64,000 nucleotides of DNA from Microbacterium caowuchunii (GCF_008727755.1 NZ_CP044231.1:2790001-2854000), one strand, 5' to 3'. Shown: positions 50,046-59,591, numbered from the stretch's first letter. Numbers and translations: made by a program. The notes: generated by a model not told the origin, from the letters alone.

Positions 50046-51557
50046 TCAGCCGAGGGCGATGGCGCTCCAGGAGACGGGCGGCAGGGTCACCGTGAGCACA
50101 CCATCGGCCGCCGTGGCGGAGGTGTTCTCGTGCGGGGCGACCCGCTCGCGGTCGTCCAGGGTGTTCGCGGCGTAGACGTCCTCGTCCGAGAGGGTGTGCG
50201 CCTCGAGCACCGTGACGTCGCCGAGCGCGGAGACGTCGACGGTCACCTCGAGCGGCTCGGTCCGGCTGCGGTTCACCAGGAAGACCGCGCTGCGGCCGGC
50301 CTCCGCGTCGTGCGTGGCGACGGCGTCCACGAGCGGGACGTCGCCGTAGCGCGCCGTGGGGTGGGTCGGCGAGTCGATCGTGAGACGCACGGCCTCACCC
50401 TGCGCGAGACGCGAGGTGATCGCGAAGGGGAAGAACGTCGTCTGCCGCCAGGCCGGCCCGCCCGGCTCCGTCATGATGGGCGCGATCACGTTCACGAGCT
50501 GGGCGAGCGAGGCGCTCGCGACGCGGTCTGCGTGCTTGAGCAAGGAGATGAGGAGGCCGCCGACGACGACGGCGTCCGCCACCGAGTAGACGTCCTCGAG
50601 CAGGCGGGGGGCGATCGGCCAGTCGTCGATCCCGGTGATCTTGTCCACGCCCTCGAAGCGATCGATGTACCAGACGTTCCACTCATCGAAGGAGATGTCG
50701 ACGCGCTTCTCGCTGCGGGTGACGGCGCGCACATGGTCGGCCGTGGCGACGACCGCCTCGATGAAGCCGTCCATGTCGACGCCCGAGGCGAGGAAACTGT
50801 CGAGGTCGCCGTCCTTCTCCGCGTAGTAGGCGTGGCAGGAGATGTAGTCGACGTCCTCGTAGGTGTGGGTGAGCACCACCCGCTCCCACTCGCCGAACGT
50901 CGGCATGCCCGCTCCGGAGGAGCCGCACACGACGAGTTCGAGGGACGGGTCCAGCTGACGCATCCCCTTCGCCGTCTGCGAGGCGAGCTTGCCGTAGTCC
51001 TCGGCCGAGCGGTGTCCGAGCTGCCACGGTCCGTCCATCTCGTTGCCGAGGCACCACATCCGCACATCGAACGGCTCCGTGCGCCCGTTCGCGATGCGCT
51101 GATCGCTCAGCGTCGTCCCGCCGCGGATGTTCGCGTACTCCAGCAGGTCGAGCGCCTCCTGCGTGCCCCGGGTGCCCAGGTTCACCGCCAGCATGAGGTC
51201 GCTGCCGACCTTCTCCAGCCAGGACGAGAACTCGTGCAGCCCGACCTCGTTGGTCTCGGTGGAGTGCCATGCCAGGTCCAGCCGTCGCGGCCGGTCGGCG
51301 ACGGGTCCCACCGAGTCCTCCCAGCGGAACCCGGAGACGAAGTTCCCCCCGGGATAGCGGATGGTGCTCACCCCGAGTTCGGTGACGAGGTCGATGACGT
51401 CCCTGCGGAAGCCCTCCGCATCCGCCGTGGGGTGTCCGGGTTCGTGGATGCCGTCGTACACGTGCCGGCCCAGGTGCTCGACGAACCCGCCGAACAGTCG
51501 GCGACGGACGGGTCCGATCGCGAAGGCGGGGTCGAGGGCGAGTCGGGCAGTCGGCAT
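50046..51557 (-). CDS. abfA: Alpha-L-arabinofuranosidase, GH51
   Basis: This 503-residue enzyme releases terminal arabinofuranose from arabinan or arabinoxylan oligosaccharides. No signal peptide is present, so it acts on imported oligosaccharides. Acid/base Glu173 is in WCLGNEMDGPWQ and nucleophile Glu292 in SFDEWNVWY; IRYPGGNFVSGFRWED is a GH51 signature. The ATG at 51557 is chosen because the upstream in-frame start falls inside the operator. A LacI-type operator lies just upstream. Confidence 0.93.
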   Translation of the reverse strand: MPTARLALDPAFAIGPVRRRLFGGFVEHLGRHVYDGIHEPGHPTADAEGFRRDVIDLVTELGVSTIRYPGGNFVSGFRWEDSVGPVADRPRRLDLAWHSTETNEVGLHEFSSWLEKVGSDLMLAVNLGTRGTQEALDLLEYANIRGGTTLSDQRIANGRTEPFDVRMWCLGNEMDGPWQLGHRSAEDYGKLASQTAKGMRQLDPSLELVVCGSSGAGMPTFGEWERVVLTHTYEDVDYISCHAYYAEKDGDLDSFLASGVDMDGFIEAVVATADHVRAVTRSEKRVDISFDEWNVWYIDRFEGVDKITGIDDWPIAPRLLEDVYSVADAVVVGGLLISLLKHADRVASASLAQLVNVIAPIMTEPGGPAWRQTTFFPFAITSRLAQGEAVRLTIDSPTHPTARYGDVPLVDAVATHDAEAGRSAVFLVNRSRTEPLEVTVDVSALGDVTVLEAHTLSDEDVYAANTLDDRERVAPHENTSATAADGVLTVTLPPVSWSAIALG

Positions 51558-51575
51558 GGATCCGCTTTCGGTCAA

Positions 51576-51593
51576 ATTTACAACGTTGGAAAT
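51576..51593 (-). promoter_or_regulatory. LacI-type operator of abfA
   Basis: ATTTACAACGTTGGAAAT is a near-perfect palindrome centred on AACGTT, 19 bases before the abfA start. The adjacent LacI regulator is the obvious binder. Confidence 0.75.
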
Positions 51594-51648
51594 CTCCATC
51601 CAGGATGCGGGCGGTGCCGCCGGCTGTCAACCCGCGGACCGGTGCGGC

Positions 51649-52659
51649 TCATTCCGGCGCGGACTCCCGCACGACGATCCGGTGGTCCGCGACGAGGCGG
51701 ACGGGGCCGGAGACCTGCGGATCCCCTGCCGCCCTCCAAAGGAGACGATCGACGGCGGTGCGGGCGATCCACGCCTGCCCCGGGTCGACCGTGGTGAGGG
51801 ACGGGAAGGAGTACCGCGCCTCGTCGAGGTCGTCGAACCCCATCACAGCCACGTCCTCGGGCACGCGCCGGCCCCGCTCGTGCAGCGCCCGCAGGGCACC
51901 GAGGGCGAGCGTGTCGTTGAGCCCGAAGACCGCGTCGACATCCACGCCGTGGTCGACGAGGGCGTGCAGCGCGTGGGCACCGCCGGCGCGCTGCCACATG
52001 GAGGCGGGCACCACGAGGGCGTCGTCCCGCGCGATGCCGGCCGCATCCAGCGCTTCCCGATAGCCCCGCAGCCGCAGTCCCGCGGAGCCGGTCGTGTCGT
52101 CCGGCCGGGCGCCGACCACGGCGATCCGGCGTCGGCCGGAGGCGATCAGGAACTCGGTCGCCGCCCGCGCCGCCTCGACGTTGCGCATCGTCACGTGGTC
52201 GGCGGGGCCGTCGAAGATGCGCTCCCCGAGGATCACCAGGGGGTATCCGACCGCGAGGCGGTCCGCATCCGCCTGCGTCATGCCCAGCGGGCTGAAGATG
52301 AGCCCGTCGGTGAGCACGCGCCGAGAGCTGCGCAGCAGCTCCAGTTCCCGGTCGCGGTCTCCCCCGGTCTGCTCCACCAGGACGACGACGCCCCGCCGTT
52401 CCGCCTCGGCGATCACGGCCGCGGCGAGCTCGGCGAAGTAGCTCACGCCGAGGTCCGGCACCGCGAGCGCGATGGCCCCGGTGCGGCCGCTGCGCAGGTT
52501 CCGCGCGGTGAGGTTCGGGGTGTACCCGAGCTCGGCGATCGCTCGCTGCACCTTCTCCCGGGTCGCCGGACGCACGTGCGAATAGTCGTTGATGACGTTC
52601 GACACGGTCTTGATGGAGACGCCCGCCAACTGCGCCACGTCGTGCAACGTCGGTGCCAT
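51649..52659 (-). CDS. LacI-family transcriptional regulator of arabinofuranosidase
   Basis: The 336-residue repressor has the N-terminal HTH (PTLHDVAQLAGVSIKTVSNVIND), hinge (RNLRSGRTGAIALAVPDL) and periplasmic-binding-like effector domain (VFGLNDTLALGALRAL, VAVMGFDDLDEARYSFPSLTTVDP). It is upstream of and co-oriented with abfA. It likely responds to arabinose or an arabino-oligosaccharide. Confidence 0.92.
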   Translation of the reverse strand: MAPTLHDVAQLAGVSIKTVSNVINDYSHVRPATREKVQRAIAELGYTPNLTARNLRSGRTGAIALAVPDLGVSYFAELAAAVIAEAERRGVVVLVEQTGGDRDRELELLRSSRRVLTDGLIFSPLGMTQADADRLAVGYPLVILGERIFDGPADHVTMRNVEAARAATEFLIASGRRRIAVVGARPDDTTGSAGLRLRGYREALDAAGIARDDALVVPASMWQRAGGAHALHALVDHGVDVDAVFGLNDTLALGALRALHERGRRVPEDVAVMGFDDLDEARYSFPSLTTVDPGQAWIARTAVDRLLWRAAGDPQVSGPVRLVADHRIVVRESAPE

Positions 52660-52750
52660 CCCGCCTCCCCGCGGTCACTGTACAGCGTCGCATCCCGGTG
52701 CGGCGGTCCGCTCGTCCGACGCCGCTCCCCGCGCGAGCCGAGGCCGATCG

Positions 52751-52793
52751 GCCGAGACGAGGGCTTCCGGCGACGGATCGTCCTCGTCTCGGC
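52751..52793 (-). terminator. Hairpin downstream of putA
   Basis: Gccgagacgagg (52751-52762) pairs with cctcgtctcggc (52782-52793). It lies 43 bases after the putA stop and has the same ctcgtctcgg repeat character as other intergenic elements. The rest of 52660-52835 shows no gene. Confidence 0.6.
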
Positions 52794-52835
52794 GGATCCT
52801 CCGCGTCTCGGTCACGCGGCGAGCCTGCCGTCGGC

Positions 52836-55800
52836 TCAGATGATGGACTCGCTCCACGCGTCGGGGTTGCCGAACCGGTGCGCGGTGATCGTGATGGCCT
52901 GCTCGTGCAGGAACGGCAGCAGCTCGAGGCGCCCCGCGGTCGTGACCGCACCCGGGTACACCGCGAGGTCCGGATCACCCTCGACCGCCTCGGCGAGCGA
53001 CCGGTGCAGCACCGACACGTCCTCGCGCGGCCCGATCAGGCGTGCCCGCGGCGCACGGGACGGGGCATCCTCCCCGTTCGGAACGGACCCGCTCCCCATT
53101 CCCGCGCGCGCGGCGTGCGCGATCCACTCCGCGTCGGACTCGACGTGCACCGTGACATCCGCTTCGGTCAGCGCACGGCGCACCGGACCGGGCAGCCCCT
53201 CCGCCACGCTCAGCGTGAAGGCGGATCCGGCCCGGATGCCGGCGAGCGCGACGCGGAGCACCTCCTGGACCTGCGCACCGGCCGTGGCACGCACCCACAC
53301 GTCGACCGGGCGGTACCGGAAGAGGTTCCGCTCGATGCCGAGCTTGGACACGTCCTTGATCTGGCCGAATTCGCGGTTCCACTCCACGGCATCCGAGAGC
53401 GCCGCACGCCGGAGCCACTCGAAGCGCTCGTAGTCGAGCGAGGGCTGCGCGGCCTCGATGATCGTGGTGATGCGCGAATCGAGCCCGCGCAGGTGCAGCG
53501 TGCTGGAGGCGGCGCCGGAGGAGGTGGGGCGCCAGCTCCCGAGGCCGATGAGGTAGTTCGGTCCGCCGGCCTTCGTCCCCGCTCCCACGGACGACCGCTT
53601 CCAGCCGCCGAAGGGCTGCCGCTGCACGATGGCGCCGGTGATGCCCCGGTTCACGTACAGGTTCCCGGCTTCGATCCGGTCGAGCCACAGCGCCAGATCG
53701 TCCGGGTTCTGCGTGTACAGGCCGGCCGTGAGGCCGAAGTCGACGGCGTTCTGCAGGGCGATCGCCTCCGCGAGCGACGAGGCGTGCATGATGCCGAGCA
53801 CCGGCCCGAAGAACTCCTCGCGGTGGAACCGGGACCCCGGCTGCACACCGGTCCGGATGCCGGGGCTCCACAGCCGCCCCGCGAACTCCGGCGGGCCCTC
53901 CACCTCCGCGGGTCGGATGAGCCACTTCTCGCCGTCCTCGAGCGTGCTCAGCGCCCAGGCCAGCTTGCCCTGGGGCGGCTCGATCACCGGCCCCACCTCG
54001 GCGAGCGGGTCGCTCGGCGGGCCGACGCGGAGGGACCGGGTGGCGTCCACGAGCTGGCGCGCGAACCGGGCGGAATGCCCGACCGGCCCCACGAGGATCG
54101 CCAGCGAGGCGGCCGAGCACTTCTGGCCGGCGTGCCCGAACGCGCTCTTGACGAGGTCGGATGCGGCGAGGTCGAGGTCCGCGGACGGGGTGATGATCAT
54201 GGCGTTCTTGCCGCTCGTCTCGGCCAGGATCGGCAGGTCCGCCCGCCAGGACCGGAACAGGCGCGCGGTCTCCCAGGACCCGGTGAGGATCACCCGGTCC
54301 ACAGCCGGGTGCGCGATGAGGCGTTCGCCGAGCTCCCCCTCCTCGATGTCGACGAGCGCCAGCACGTCGCGCGGTACGCCCGCATCCCACAGCGCCTCGG
54401 CGATGACCGCCGCGCAGCGCCGCGCCTGGGGGGCGGGCTTGAAGACGACGCCGGAGCCGGCGGCGAGGGCGGCGAGCACCCCTCCCGCCGGGATCGCCAG
54501 CGGGAAATTCCATGGCGGGGTGACGACCGTCAGCCGGGACGGCTCGAAGACGGCACCGGAGACCCGGTCGAGCTCCCGCGCGGTGGCTGCGTAGTACTGG
54601 GCGAAGTCCACCGCCTCGCTGACCTCGACGTCCGCCTCGGCGAACACCTTCCCGGTCTCGGATGCGGCGACCTCGATGAGCTCGGCGCGGCGGGACTCCA
54701 GCATCCGCCCGGCCGCCTGGAGCACGACGGCGCGATCCGCAGCGGGCAGGGCGCCCCAGGTCGCCGCCCCGGCACGGACGCGGGCGATGATGCCCTCCAG
54801 CGCCTCGGGGCCGGTGACCAGGGCCGCCGCGATCGCGGCGTCGCCCGCGGCCGAGCTCTCGATCCGCGCCAGGATGCCGCGCGCCCACTCCCGCCCGGAG
54901 GGGAGCGCGGGATCCGAGTCCGGGGTGTTCCGGAATCCGGGGGCACCCGCCGCTCTGGTCCCGTTCTCCCGCGGCGAGAAGACGGCCGTGTCCACGAACT
55001 CGGCACCGCCGAACAGCACGGAACGGACGTCGGGCTCGGCCTGGTCCGCGGCGATGCCGAGCACGGCCTGCGTCAGACCCGCCTCGATCTCCTGGGTCAC
55101 CGCCGGGTCGCGCGTGATCGCCGGGTCCCCGGCGGCGGATGTCGGGGCCGGCGCCGTGCGCGCACGGTCCTGCACCCGGCGCGGTCCGATCTGGAGGGCC
55201 GGGTCCGCCGAGCGCTCCAGCGAGGCGATGAAGCGATCCCGTTCCCGGATCCACAGGTCGTCGCGCTCGTCCAGGTCGAACGCGGCGGACAGGAAGTTCT
55301 CGTCCGAGGCGTTCTCCTCGAGGCGGCGCACGAGGTAGCTGATGGCGACGTCGAACTCGTCCGGACGAACGACCGGCACATAGAGGAGCACGTGGCCGAC
55401 GGTGCGGGCCACCGCCTGAACCTGACCCTGCGCCATCCCGAGGAGCATCTCGAACTCCAGGCGGTCACGGACGTCGCGCTCGCCGGCGAGCAGCCACGCG
55501 TAGGCGATGTCGAAGAGGTTGTGCCCGGCGACGCCGATCCGGACGGCCGCCGCACGCTCGGGATCGAACGCCCAGTCCAGGCAGCGGAGGTAGTTCGCGT
55601 CGGTGTCCAGCTTGGCGGTGTAGGGGGCCTGCGGCCATCCGTGCATGACCGCGTCCACCCGCTCCATCGCGAGGTTGGCGCCCTTGACGAGCCGGACCTT
55701 GATCGGCGCTCCGCCGTCGGCCACCCGCTGACGGGCCCAGGCGGTCAGCTCCTGGAGTGCCGGGAGCGCGTCCGGCAGGTACGCCTGGAGCACGATGCCC

Positions 55801-56570
55801 GCCTCGAGATCCGTGAGGCGCTCGTCCTCCAGGATCCGGGTGAAGACCGCGATCGTCAGATCGAGGTCGCGGTACTCCTCCATGTCGAGGTTGACGAAGG
55901 TGCCGTCGCGCCGGGCACTGAGATAGAGGGGCAGCAGACGGTCGACCACGTGCTCGACGACCTCGTCGAACGCCCACATCGAGATGTGGCTGGCGATGGC
56001 CGAGACCTTGACCGAGACGTAGTCGACATCCGGGCGACGGATCAGGTCGTGGATGCCGTCGAGCCGGCGCTTCGCCTCGTCCTCGCCGAGCACCGCCTCG
56101 CCGAGCAGGTTGAGGTTGAGCCGGGCGCCGTCCTCGCGCAGCTTCTCGATCGCCGGACCGAGCTTCTCCGGTCGCGCGTCGGCGATGAGGTGGCCGACCA
56201 TGTCGCGCATCACGCGCCGCGCGATGGGCACGACCGGAGCCGGGATGGCGGGGGCGACCGCACCGCCCAGGCGCACCGCGGAGCGCAGGTACCAGGGCAG
56301 GAAGTCCGGTACGAGGGGAGCGATCCGGCTCAGGTTGGCCGCCGCCGCGGTCAGGCTCTCCGGGCGCATCACGCCATCGACGAACCCGAGCGTGAACGGC
56401 AGGCCCTGCGGGTCCCGCAGGACGCCGGCGAGTCGCTGAGCCGCCGGATCGACGTCGGCGGCGGCCGCCTCGGACACCCAGCTACGGGCGAGCGCGACGG
56501 CATCGTCGGCGAAGGTTTCGGCGGTCTGCGCTCGTGGCGCGACGAAGCCGTCTTCGAAGCTGTGGGACAT
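52836..56570 (-). CDS. putA: Bifunctional proline dehydrogenase / delta-1-pyrroline-5-carboxylate dehydrogenase
   Basis: This 1244-residue enzyme oxidises proline to P5C (FAD, residues about 130-440; VDYVSVKVSAIASHISMWA, RLVKGANLAMERV, EFEMLLGMAQG) and P5C/glutamate semialdehyde to glutamate (ALDH domain, about 590-1080; VVTPPWNFPLAIPAGGVL, LAETSGKNAMIIT, FGHAGQKCSAAS with Cys818). There is no N-terminal ribbon-helix-helix, so it does not repress itself as the E. coli protein does. The C-terminal about 160 residues carry a further conserved domain. The ATG follows a weak site. It lies next to neither proC nor a proline permease. Confidence 0.93.
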   Translation of the reverse strand: MSHSFEDGFVAPRAQTAETFADDAVALARSWVSEAAAADVDPAAQRLAGVLRDPQGLPFTLGFVDGVMRPESLTAAAANLSRIAPLVPDFLPWYLRSAVRLGGAVAPAIPAPVVPIARRVMRDMVGHLIADARPEKLGPAIEKLREDGARLNLNLLGEAVLGEDEAKRRLDGIHDLIRRPDVDYVSVKVSAIASHISMWAFDEVVEHVVDRLLPLYLSARRDGTFVNLDMEEYRDLDLTIAVFTRILEDERLTDLEAGIVLQAYLPDALPALQELTAWARQRVADGGAPIKVRLVKGANLAMERVDAVMHGWPQAPYTAKLDTDANYLRCLDWAFDPERAAAVRIGVAGHNLFDIAYAWLLAGERDVRDRLEFEMLLGMAQGQVQAVARTVGHVLLYVPVVRPDEFDVAISYLVRRLEENASDENFLSAAFDLDERDDLWIRERDRFIASLERSADPALQIGPRRVQDRARTAPAPTSAAGDPAITRDPAVTQEIEAGLTQAVLGIAADQAEPDVRSVLFGGAEFVDTAVFSPRENGTRAAGAPGFRNTPDSDPALPSGREWARGILARIESSAAGDAAIAAALVTGPEALEGIIARVRAGAATWGALPAADRAVVLQAAGRMLESRRAELIEVAASETGKVFAEADVEVSEAVDFAQYYAATARELDRVSGAVFEPSRLTVVTPPWNFPLAIPAGGVLAALAAGSGVVFKPAPQARRCAAVIAEALWDAGVPRDVLALVDIEEGELGERLIAHPAVDRVILTGSWETARLFRSWRADLPILAETSGKNAMIITPSADLDLAASDLVKSAFGHAGQKCSAASLAILVGPVGHSARFARQLVDATRSLRVGPPSDPLAEVGPVIEPPQGKLAWALSTLEDGEKWLIRPAEVEGPPEFAGRLWSPGIRTGVQPGSRFHREEFFGPVLGIMHASSLAEAIALQNAVDFGLTAGLYTQNPDDLALWLDRIEAGNLYVNRGITGAIVQRQPFGGWKRSSVGAGTKAGGPNYLIGLGSWRPTSSGAASSTLHLRGLDSRITTIIEAAQPSLDYERFEWLRRAALSDAVEWNREFGQIKDVSKLGIERNLFRYRPVDVWVRATAGAQVQEVLRVALAGIRAGSAFTLSVAEGLPGPVRRALTEADVTVHVESDAEWIAHAARAGMGSGSVPNGEDAPSRAPRARLIGPREDVSVLHRSLAEAVEGDPDLAVYPGAVTTAGRLELLPFLHEQAITITAHRFGNPDAWSESII

Positions 56571-56644
56571 GCGCTCAGCCTACGTCCGCGCGAGGCTCGC
56601 GGACCGGAATGACGGCGTTTTCCGGGGCGCCGATACCGCCGGTG

Positions 56645-57208
56645 CTACTCCCAGACGCTGGGGGCGGGAGCCTTGGTGGACGGGAGCGCGACATCGTCCG
56701 CCCAGCGGGTCATCCACTCCTCGGGTGCGGGGACCTCGGCCGGGTCCTGGCCGATCGCCTGGAGCAGTTCGGCGATGGCGAGCACTCCGCCGGAGCGCTT
56801 CACGAATCGTGCCCGCACCACCATCCGGGCGTAGATCTCCCCGCCCACCACCGCCCGGTGCTCGAGGTAGACCGCACGGTCGTCCGCGGCGATGACGCGG
56901 GACTCCAGATCGAAGCGCTGCCAGAGGTTCAGTGACTTGCGATAGCTGATGGTCGAGTTCGCCACCACCGGATACCACCCGCGGGCCCGCAGCAGGTCCC
57001 ACATACCCGTCCTCATCAGCAGGTCGAAGCGGCCGAGGTCGAAAAGGGACAGGTAGCGCCCGTTGTTCATGTGCCCCATGACGTCCAGGTCGGTGGGGAG
57101 GGTGGTCAGGCGGATGCGGCCGACCGAGAGGGGCGCGACGGTGCCCTCGCGCCGGAGTCGGCGACGGGACAGCCACAACTGCAGGATGGTGCGCCAGAGA
57201 ACGTTCAC
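56645..57208 (-). CDS. Acyl-CoA thioesterase (hotdog fold)
   Basis: The protein has 187 residues if begun at the GTG at 57208 (VNVLWRTILQLW); a GTG at 57265 would add 19 residues. Neither has a good ribosome site, so the start is uncertain. The hotdog core has the Asp-x6-Asn/His element TLPTDLDVMGHMNNGRYLSLFDLGRFDLL, as in 4-hydroxybenzoyl-CoA thioesterase-like proteins. Substrate is unknown. Confidence 0.78.
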   Translation of the reverse strand: MNVLWRTILQLWLSRRRLRREGTVAPLSVGRIRLTTLPTDLDVMGHMNNGRYLSLFDLGRFDLLMRTGMWDLLRARGWYPVVANSTISYRKSLNLWQRFDLESRVIAADDRAVYLEHRAVVGGEIYARMVVRARFVKRSGGVLAIAELLQAIGQDPAEVPAPEEWMTRWADDVALPSTKAPAPSVWE

Positions 57209-57223
57209 GAGCTGGGATCGTAT

Positions 57224-57243
57224 TGATCCGCGCGCACGGATCA
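57224..57243. promoter_or_regulatory. 20-bp palindrome TGATCCG-N6-CGGATCA
   Basis: Perfect 7-base arms lie 16-35 bases upstream of the preferred thioesterase start, in the region divergent to the GNAT gene. It could be an operator or a leader hairpin. Confidence 0.4.
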
Positions 57244-57363
57244 CAGTCCGTTGTGCGATTCCCACAGATGCCCGTCACCGGCCCTTTTACCACGCGGCCT
57301 GGCCGGATGACGCCCTCGGACCCCCGATTTCCGGTGGGGATGCGCCGAGCGTAGAGTCTCGCC

Positions 57364-57870
57364 ATGGAAGCCGATATGACCACCGACGTCATCGTCCGCC
57401 CCGTTCGGGACGTGGACGCCGAAGCCCTCGGTCGTGTCCACGCGACGTGCTGGCACGAGACCTACGACCACCTGATCAGCAAGGCCGCACTCGAGCGGGT
57501 CTCACCGAGGAGACTCGCCGAGCTGTGGACGCACTGGGCCGTCCAGGGCCCCGAATTCCGGATGAGCGCCGCGCTGGTGGACGGCGAGATCGTCGGCTTC
57601 GTCGGCTCCGGGCCTGCACGCGACCGGGACGCCCCGCGGCCGCGCGAGCTCTACTTCATCTACCTCCTGGACGCCTACCATGGCACCGGCATCGGGCAGC
57701 GGCTGTTCAACGCCGCCATCGAGCCGGACGAGCCGGCCTACCTCTGGGTCGCGGAGGACAACCCGCGGGCGCACCGGTTCTACCAGCGCAACGGGTTCCA
57801 CCTCGACGGGTCGAGCCACACGGAGCCGTTCCTCGGGGAGACCCTCACCGAGGTCCGCTTCGTCCGCTGA
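57364..57870 (+). CDS. GNAT-family N-acetyltransferase
   Basis: This 168-residue acetyltransferase has the acetyl-CoA motif A region LYFIYLLDAYHGTGIGQRLFNAAI and motif B LWVAEDNPRAHRFYQRNGF. The start may be the ATG at 57364 or the one at 57376 (MTTDV). The target is unknown. Confidence 0.88.
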   Translation: MEADMTTDVIVRPVRDVDAEALGRVHATCWHETYDHLISKAALERVSPRRLAELWTHWAVQGPEFRMSAALVDGEIVGFVGSGPARDRDAPRPRELYFIYLLDAYHGTGIGQRLFNAAIEPDEPAYLWVAEDNPRAHRFYQRNGFHLDGSSHTEPFLGETLTEVRFVR

Positions 57871-57926
57871 TCATCCGCGGCGGACGCGGCGCCGGGGATC
57901 CCCCGGCCCCGTCCGCTGATCATCCG
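57861..57926. repeat. 17-bp direct repeat flanking the GNAT-panB gap
   Basis: Cgtccgctgatcatccg occurs at 57861-57877 (including the GNAT stop codon) and at 57910-57926. A hairpin gccggggatcccccggc lies between. Confidence 0.8.
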
Positions 57927-57945
57927 GGCAGGAACGGAGGCGTTC

Positions 57946-58788
57946 ATGGCTGAGACGCGGTTCACGATCGACGCGATCGCCCGCATGCACGCGGCCGGCG
58001 AGAAATTCGCGATGGTCACGGCCTACGACGTCACCAGCGCGCAGATCGTGGCACGCAGCGGCGTCCCGCTCCTCCTGGTCGGCGACTCCCTCGGCATGGT
58101 GGTGCAGGGACACGACAGCACCCTGCCGGTGACGCTCGACGACATGATCTACCACACCCGGATGGTCATGCGGGGGGCGAGCCGCCCGCTCGTCGTGACC
58201 GACCTGCCGTTCGGGAGCTACACGATCGAGGACGACGCGGTGCGTGCCGCCACGCGCGCGATGGCGGAGGGCGGCTGCCAGTCGGTCAAGCTGGAGGGCG
58301 GCGCCACGGTCGCACCCACCATCCGTCGTCTCGTGGATGCCGGCATCCCGGTCATGGGCCACGTGGGTTTCACCCCGCAGTCCGTGCACGCGATCGGGCT
58401 GCGCACACAAGGGCGCCGGGCCGATCAGGCCCGCCGGGTCCTGCAGGACGCACTGGCGGTCCAGGCGGCGGGCGCGTGGGCGGTCGTGCTCGAACTGGTG
58501 CCGGCCCCGCTCGCCGCGGCCATCACCCAACGGCTCGACATCCCCACGATCGGGATCGGCGCCGGCCCCGACTGCAGCGGCCAGGTGCAGGTCTGGCACG
58601 ACCTGCTCGGCCTGTACGCCGACTTCGTCCCGCGGCACGCGCTCCGCCTGCGGGACTTCGCCGACGATGCGGTCGCGGCGCTCGACGAGTACGCGGACGC
58701 CGTGCGGACCGGCACCTTCCCCACCCCCGCGCACAGCAGCACGATGGCGGCGGACGAGCTCGAGCGCGCCCTGGACGGCGAGGCGTGA
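57946..58788 (+). CDS. panB: 3-methyl-2-oxobutanoate hydroxymethyltransferase
   Basis: This 280-residue enzyme makes ketopantoate from ketoisovalerate and methylenetetrahydrofolate, the first step to pantothenate. Landmarks are MVTAYDVTSAQIVARSGVPLLLVGDSLGMVVQGHDSTLPVTLDDMIYH, VKLEGG, GHVGFTPQSVH, VLELVPAPLAAAIT and TIGIGAGPDCSGQVQVWHDLLGLY. The ATG has ggagg seven bases upstream. It overlaps the following SDR by GTGA. Confidence 0.96.
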   Translation: MAETRFTIDAIARMHAAGEKFAMVTAYDVTSAQIVARSGVPLLLVGDSLGMVVQGHDSTLPVTLDDMIYHTRMVMRGASRPLVVTDLPFGSYTIEDDAVRAATRAMAEGGCQSVKLEGGATVAPTIRRLVDAGIPVMGHVGFTPQSVHAIGLRTQGRRADQARRVLQDALAVQAAGAWAVVLELVPAPLAAAITQRLDIPTIGIGAGPDCSGQVQVWHDLLGLYADFVPRHALRLRDFADDAVAALDEYADAVRTGTFPTPAHSSTMAADELERALDGEA

Positions 58789-59582
58789 CCGCCCCTCCGG
58801 CGTGGGACGGCTCTGCGGAGTTCGCCGGCCGGACCGCGCTCATCACCGGCGCGCGCACCGGGATCGGCCGGGCGATCGCACAGGTACTCGCCGATCGCGG
58901 CGCGCATGTCCTCCTGGGCGGCCGGGATGCCGAGGCGCTGGAACCCGTCGTCGCGGAACTCCGCGCCCGGGGCCGGCGTGCCGATCCGTTCATCGCCGAC
59001 GTCGCGGACCCCGCGGCCGTCGCCGCGGCGTTCGAGCGGGCGGGCCGCGCGGGCGACGTGCCGCACATCCTCGTCAACAGCGTCGGCGTACGGGACCGGC
59101 GGGGTGTCGGTGAGATGGACACCGCGAGCTTCGATGCGCACCTGCGTGCCGGTCTCGTCGGCGTCTACGACGTGATCCGCGGCTTCCTCGCCGCGCACGA
59201 GCACGATCCCGGCGGCTCCCGCGACGGGAGCAACATCGTGAACGTCTCGTCCGTGGCGGCGCTGCGCGGTCGTGCGGGGGATGTCGCCTACGCCGCCGCG
59301 AAGGCGGGGCTGGACGGCATGACGCGCTCCCTCGCGGCGGAGCTCGGCCCCGCCGGCTACCGGGTGAACTCCGTCGCGCCGGGGACGATCGCGACGGAGT
59401 CGAACGCCGAGCTGATGCGGGATGCCCGGATGGCGGAGGTCGTGCGCACCCGGACCGCCCTCGGCCGCTGGGGCCGCCCGGAGGAGGTGGCCCGGCTCGT
59501 CGCCTTCCTGGCGTCCGATCAGGCCTCGTTCATCACCGGGCAGACGATCCTCGTCGACGGCGGACTGTCCGTCCTCTTCTGA
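58785..59582 (+). CDS. Short-chain dehydrogenase/reductase coupled to panB
   Basis: The 265-residue SDR starts at a GTG overlapping the panB stop. The cofactor motif GARTGIG (22-28) is followed by GGRDAEAL, favouring NADP(H). The catalytic set is Ser155/156, Tyr169 and Lys173 (YAAAK). Being coupled to panB it could reduce ketopantoate, the step normally done by PanE or IlvC; that is inference, and SDRs with other substrates also occur beside pan genes. Confidence 0.88.
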   Translation: MTAPPAWDGSAEFAGRTALITGARTGIGRAIAQVLADRGAHVLLGGRDAEALEPVVAELRARGRRADPFIADVADPAAVAAAFERAGRAGDVPHILVNSVGVRDRRGVGEMDTASFDAHLRAGLVGVYDVIRGFLAAHEHDPGGSRDGSNIVNVSSVAALRGRAGDVAYAAAKAGLDGMTRSLAAELGPAGYRVNSVAPGTIATESNAELMRDARMAEVVRTRTALGRWGRPEEVARLVAFLASDQASFITGQTILVDGGLSVLF

Positions 59583-59591
59583 CCCGGCACC

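Noticed and set aside
52653..56612. A 1319-codon open frame on the plus strand over putA
   Set aside because: The composition is that of an antisense frame, with no motifs. PutA on the minus strand contains both catalytic domains in order.
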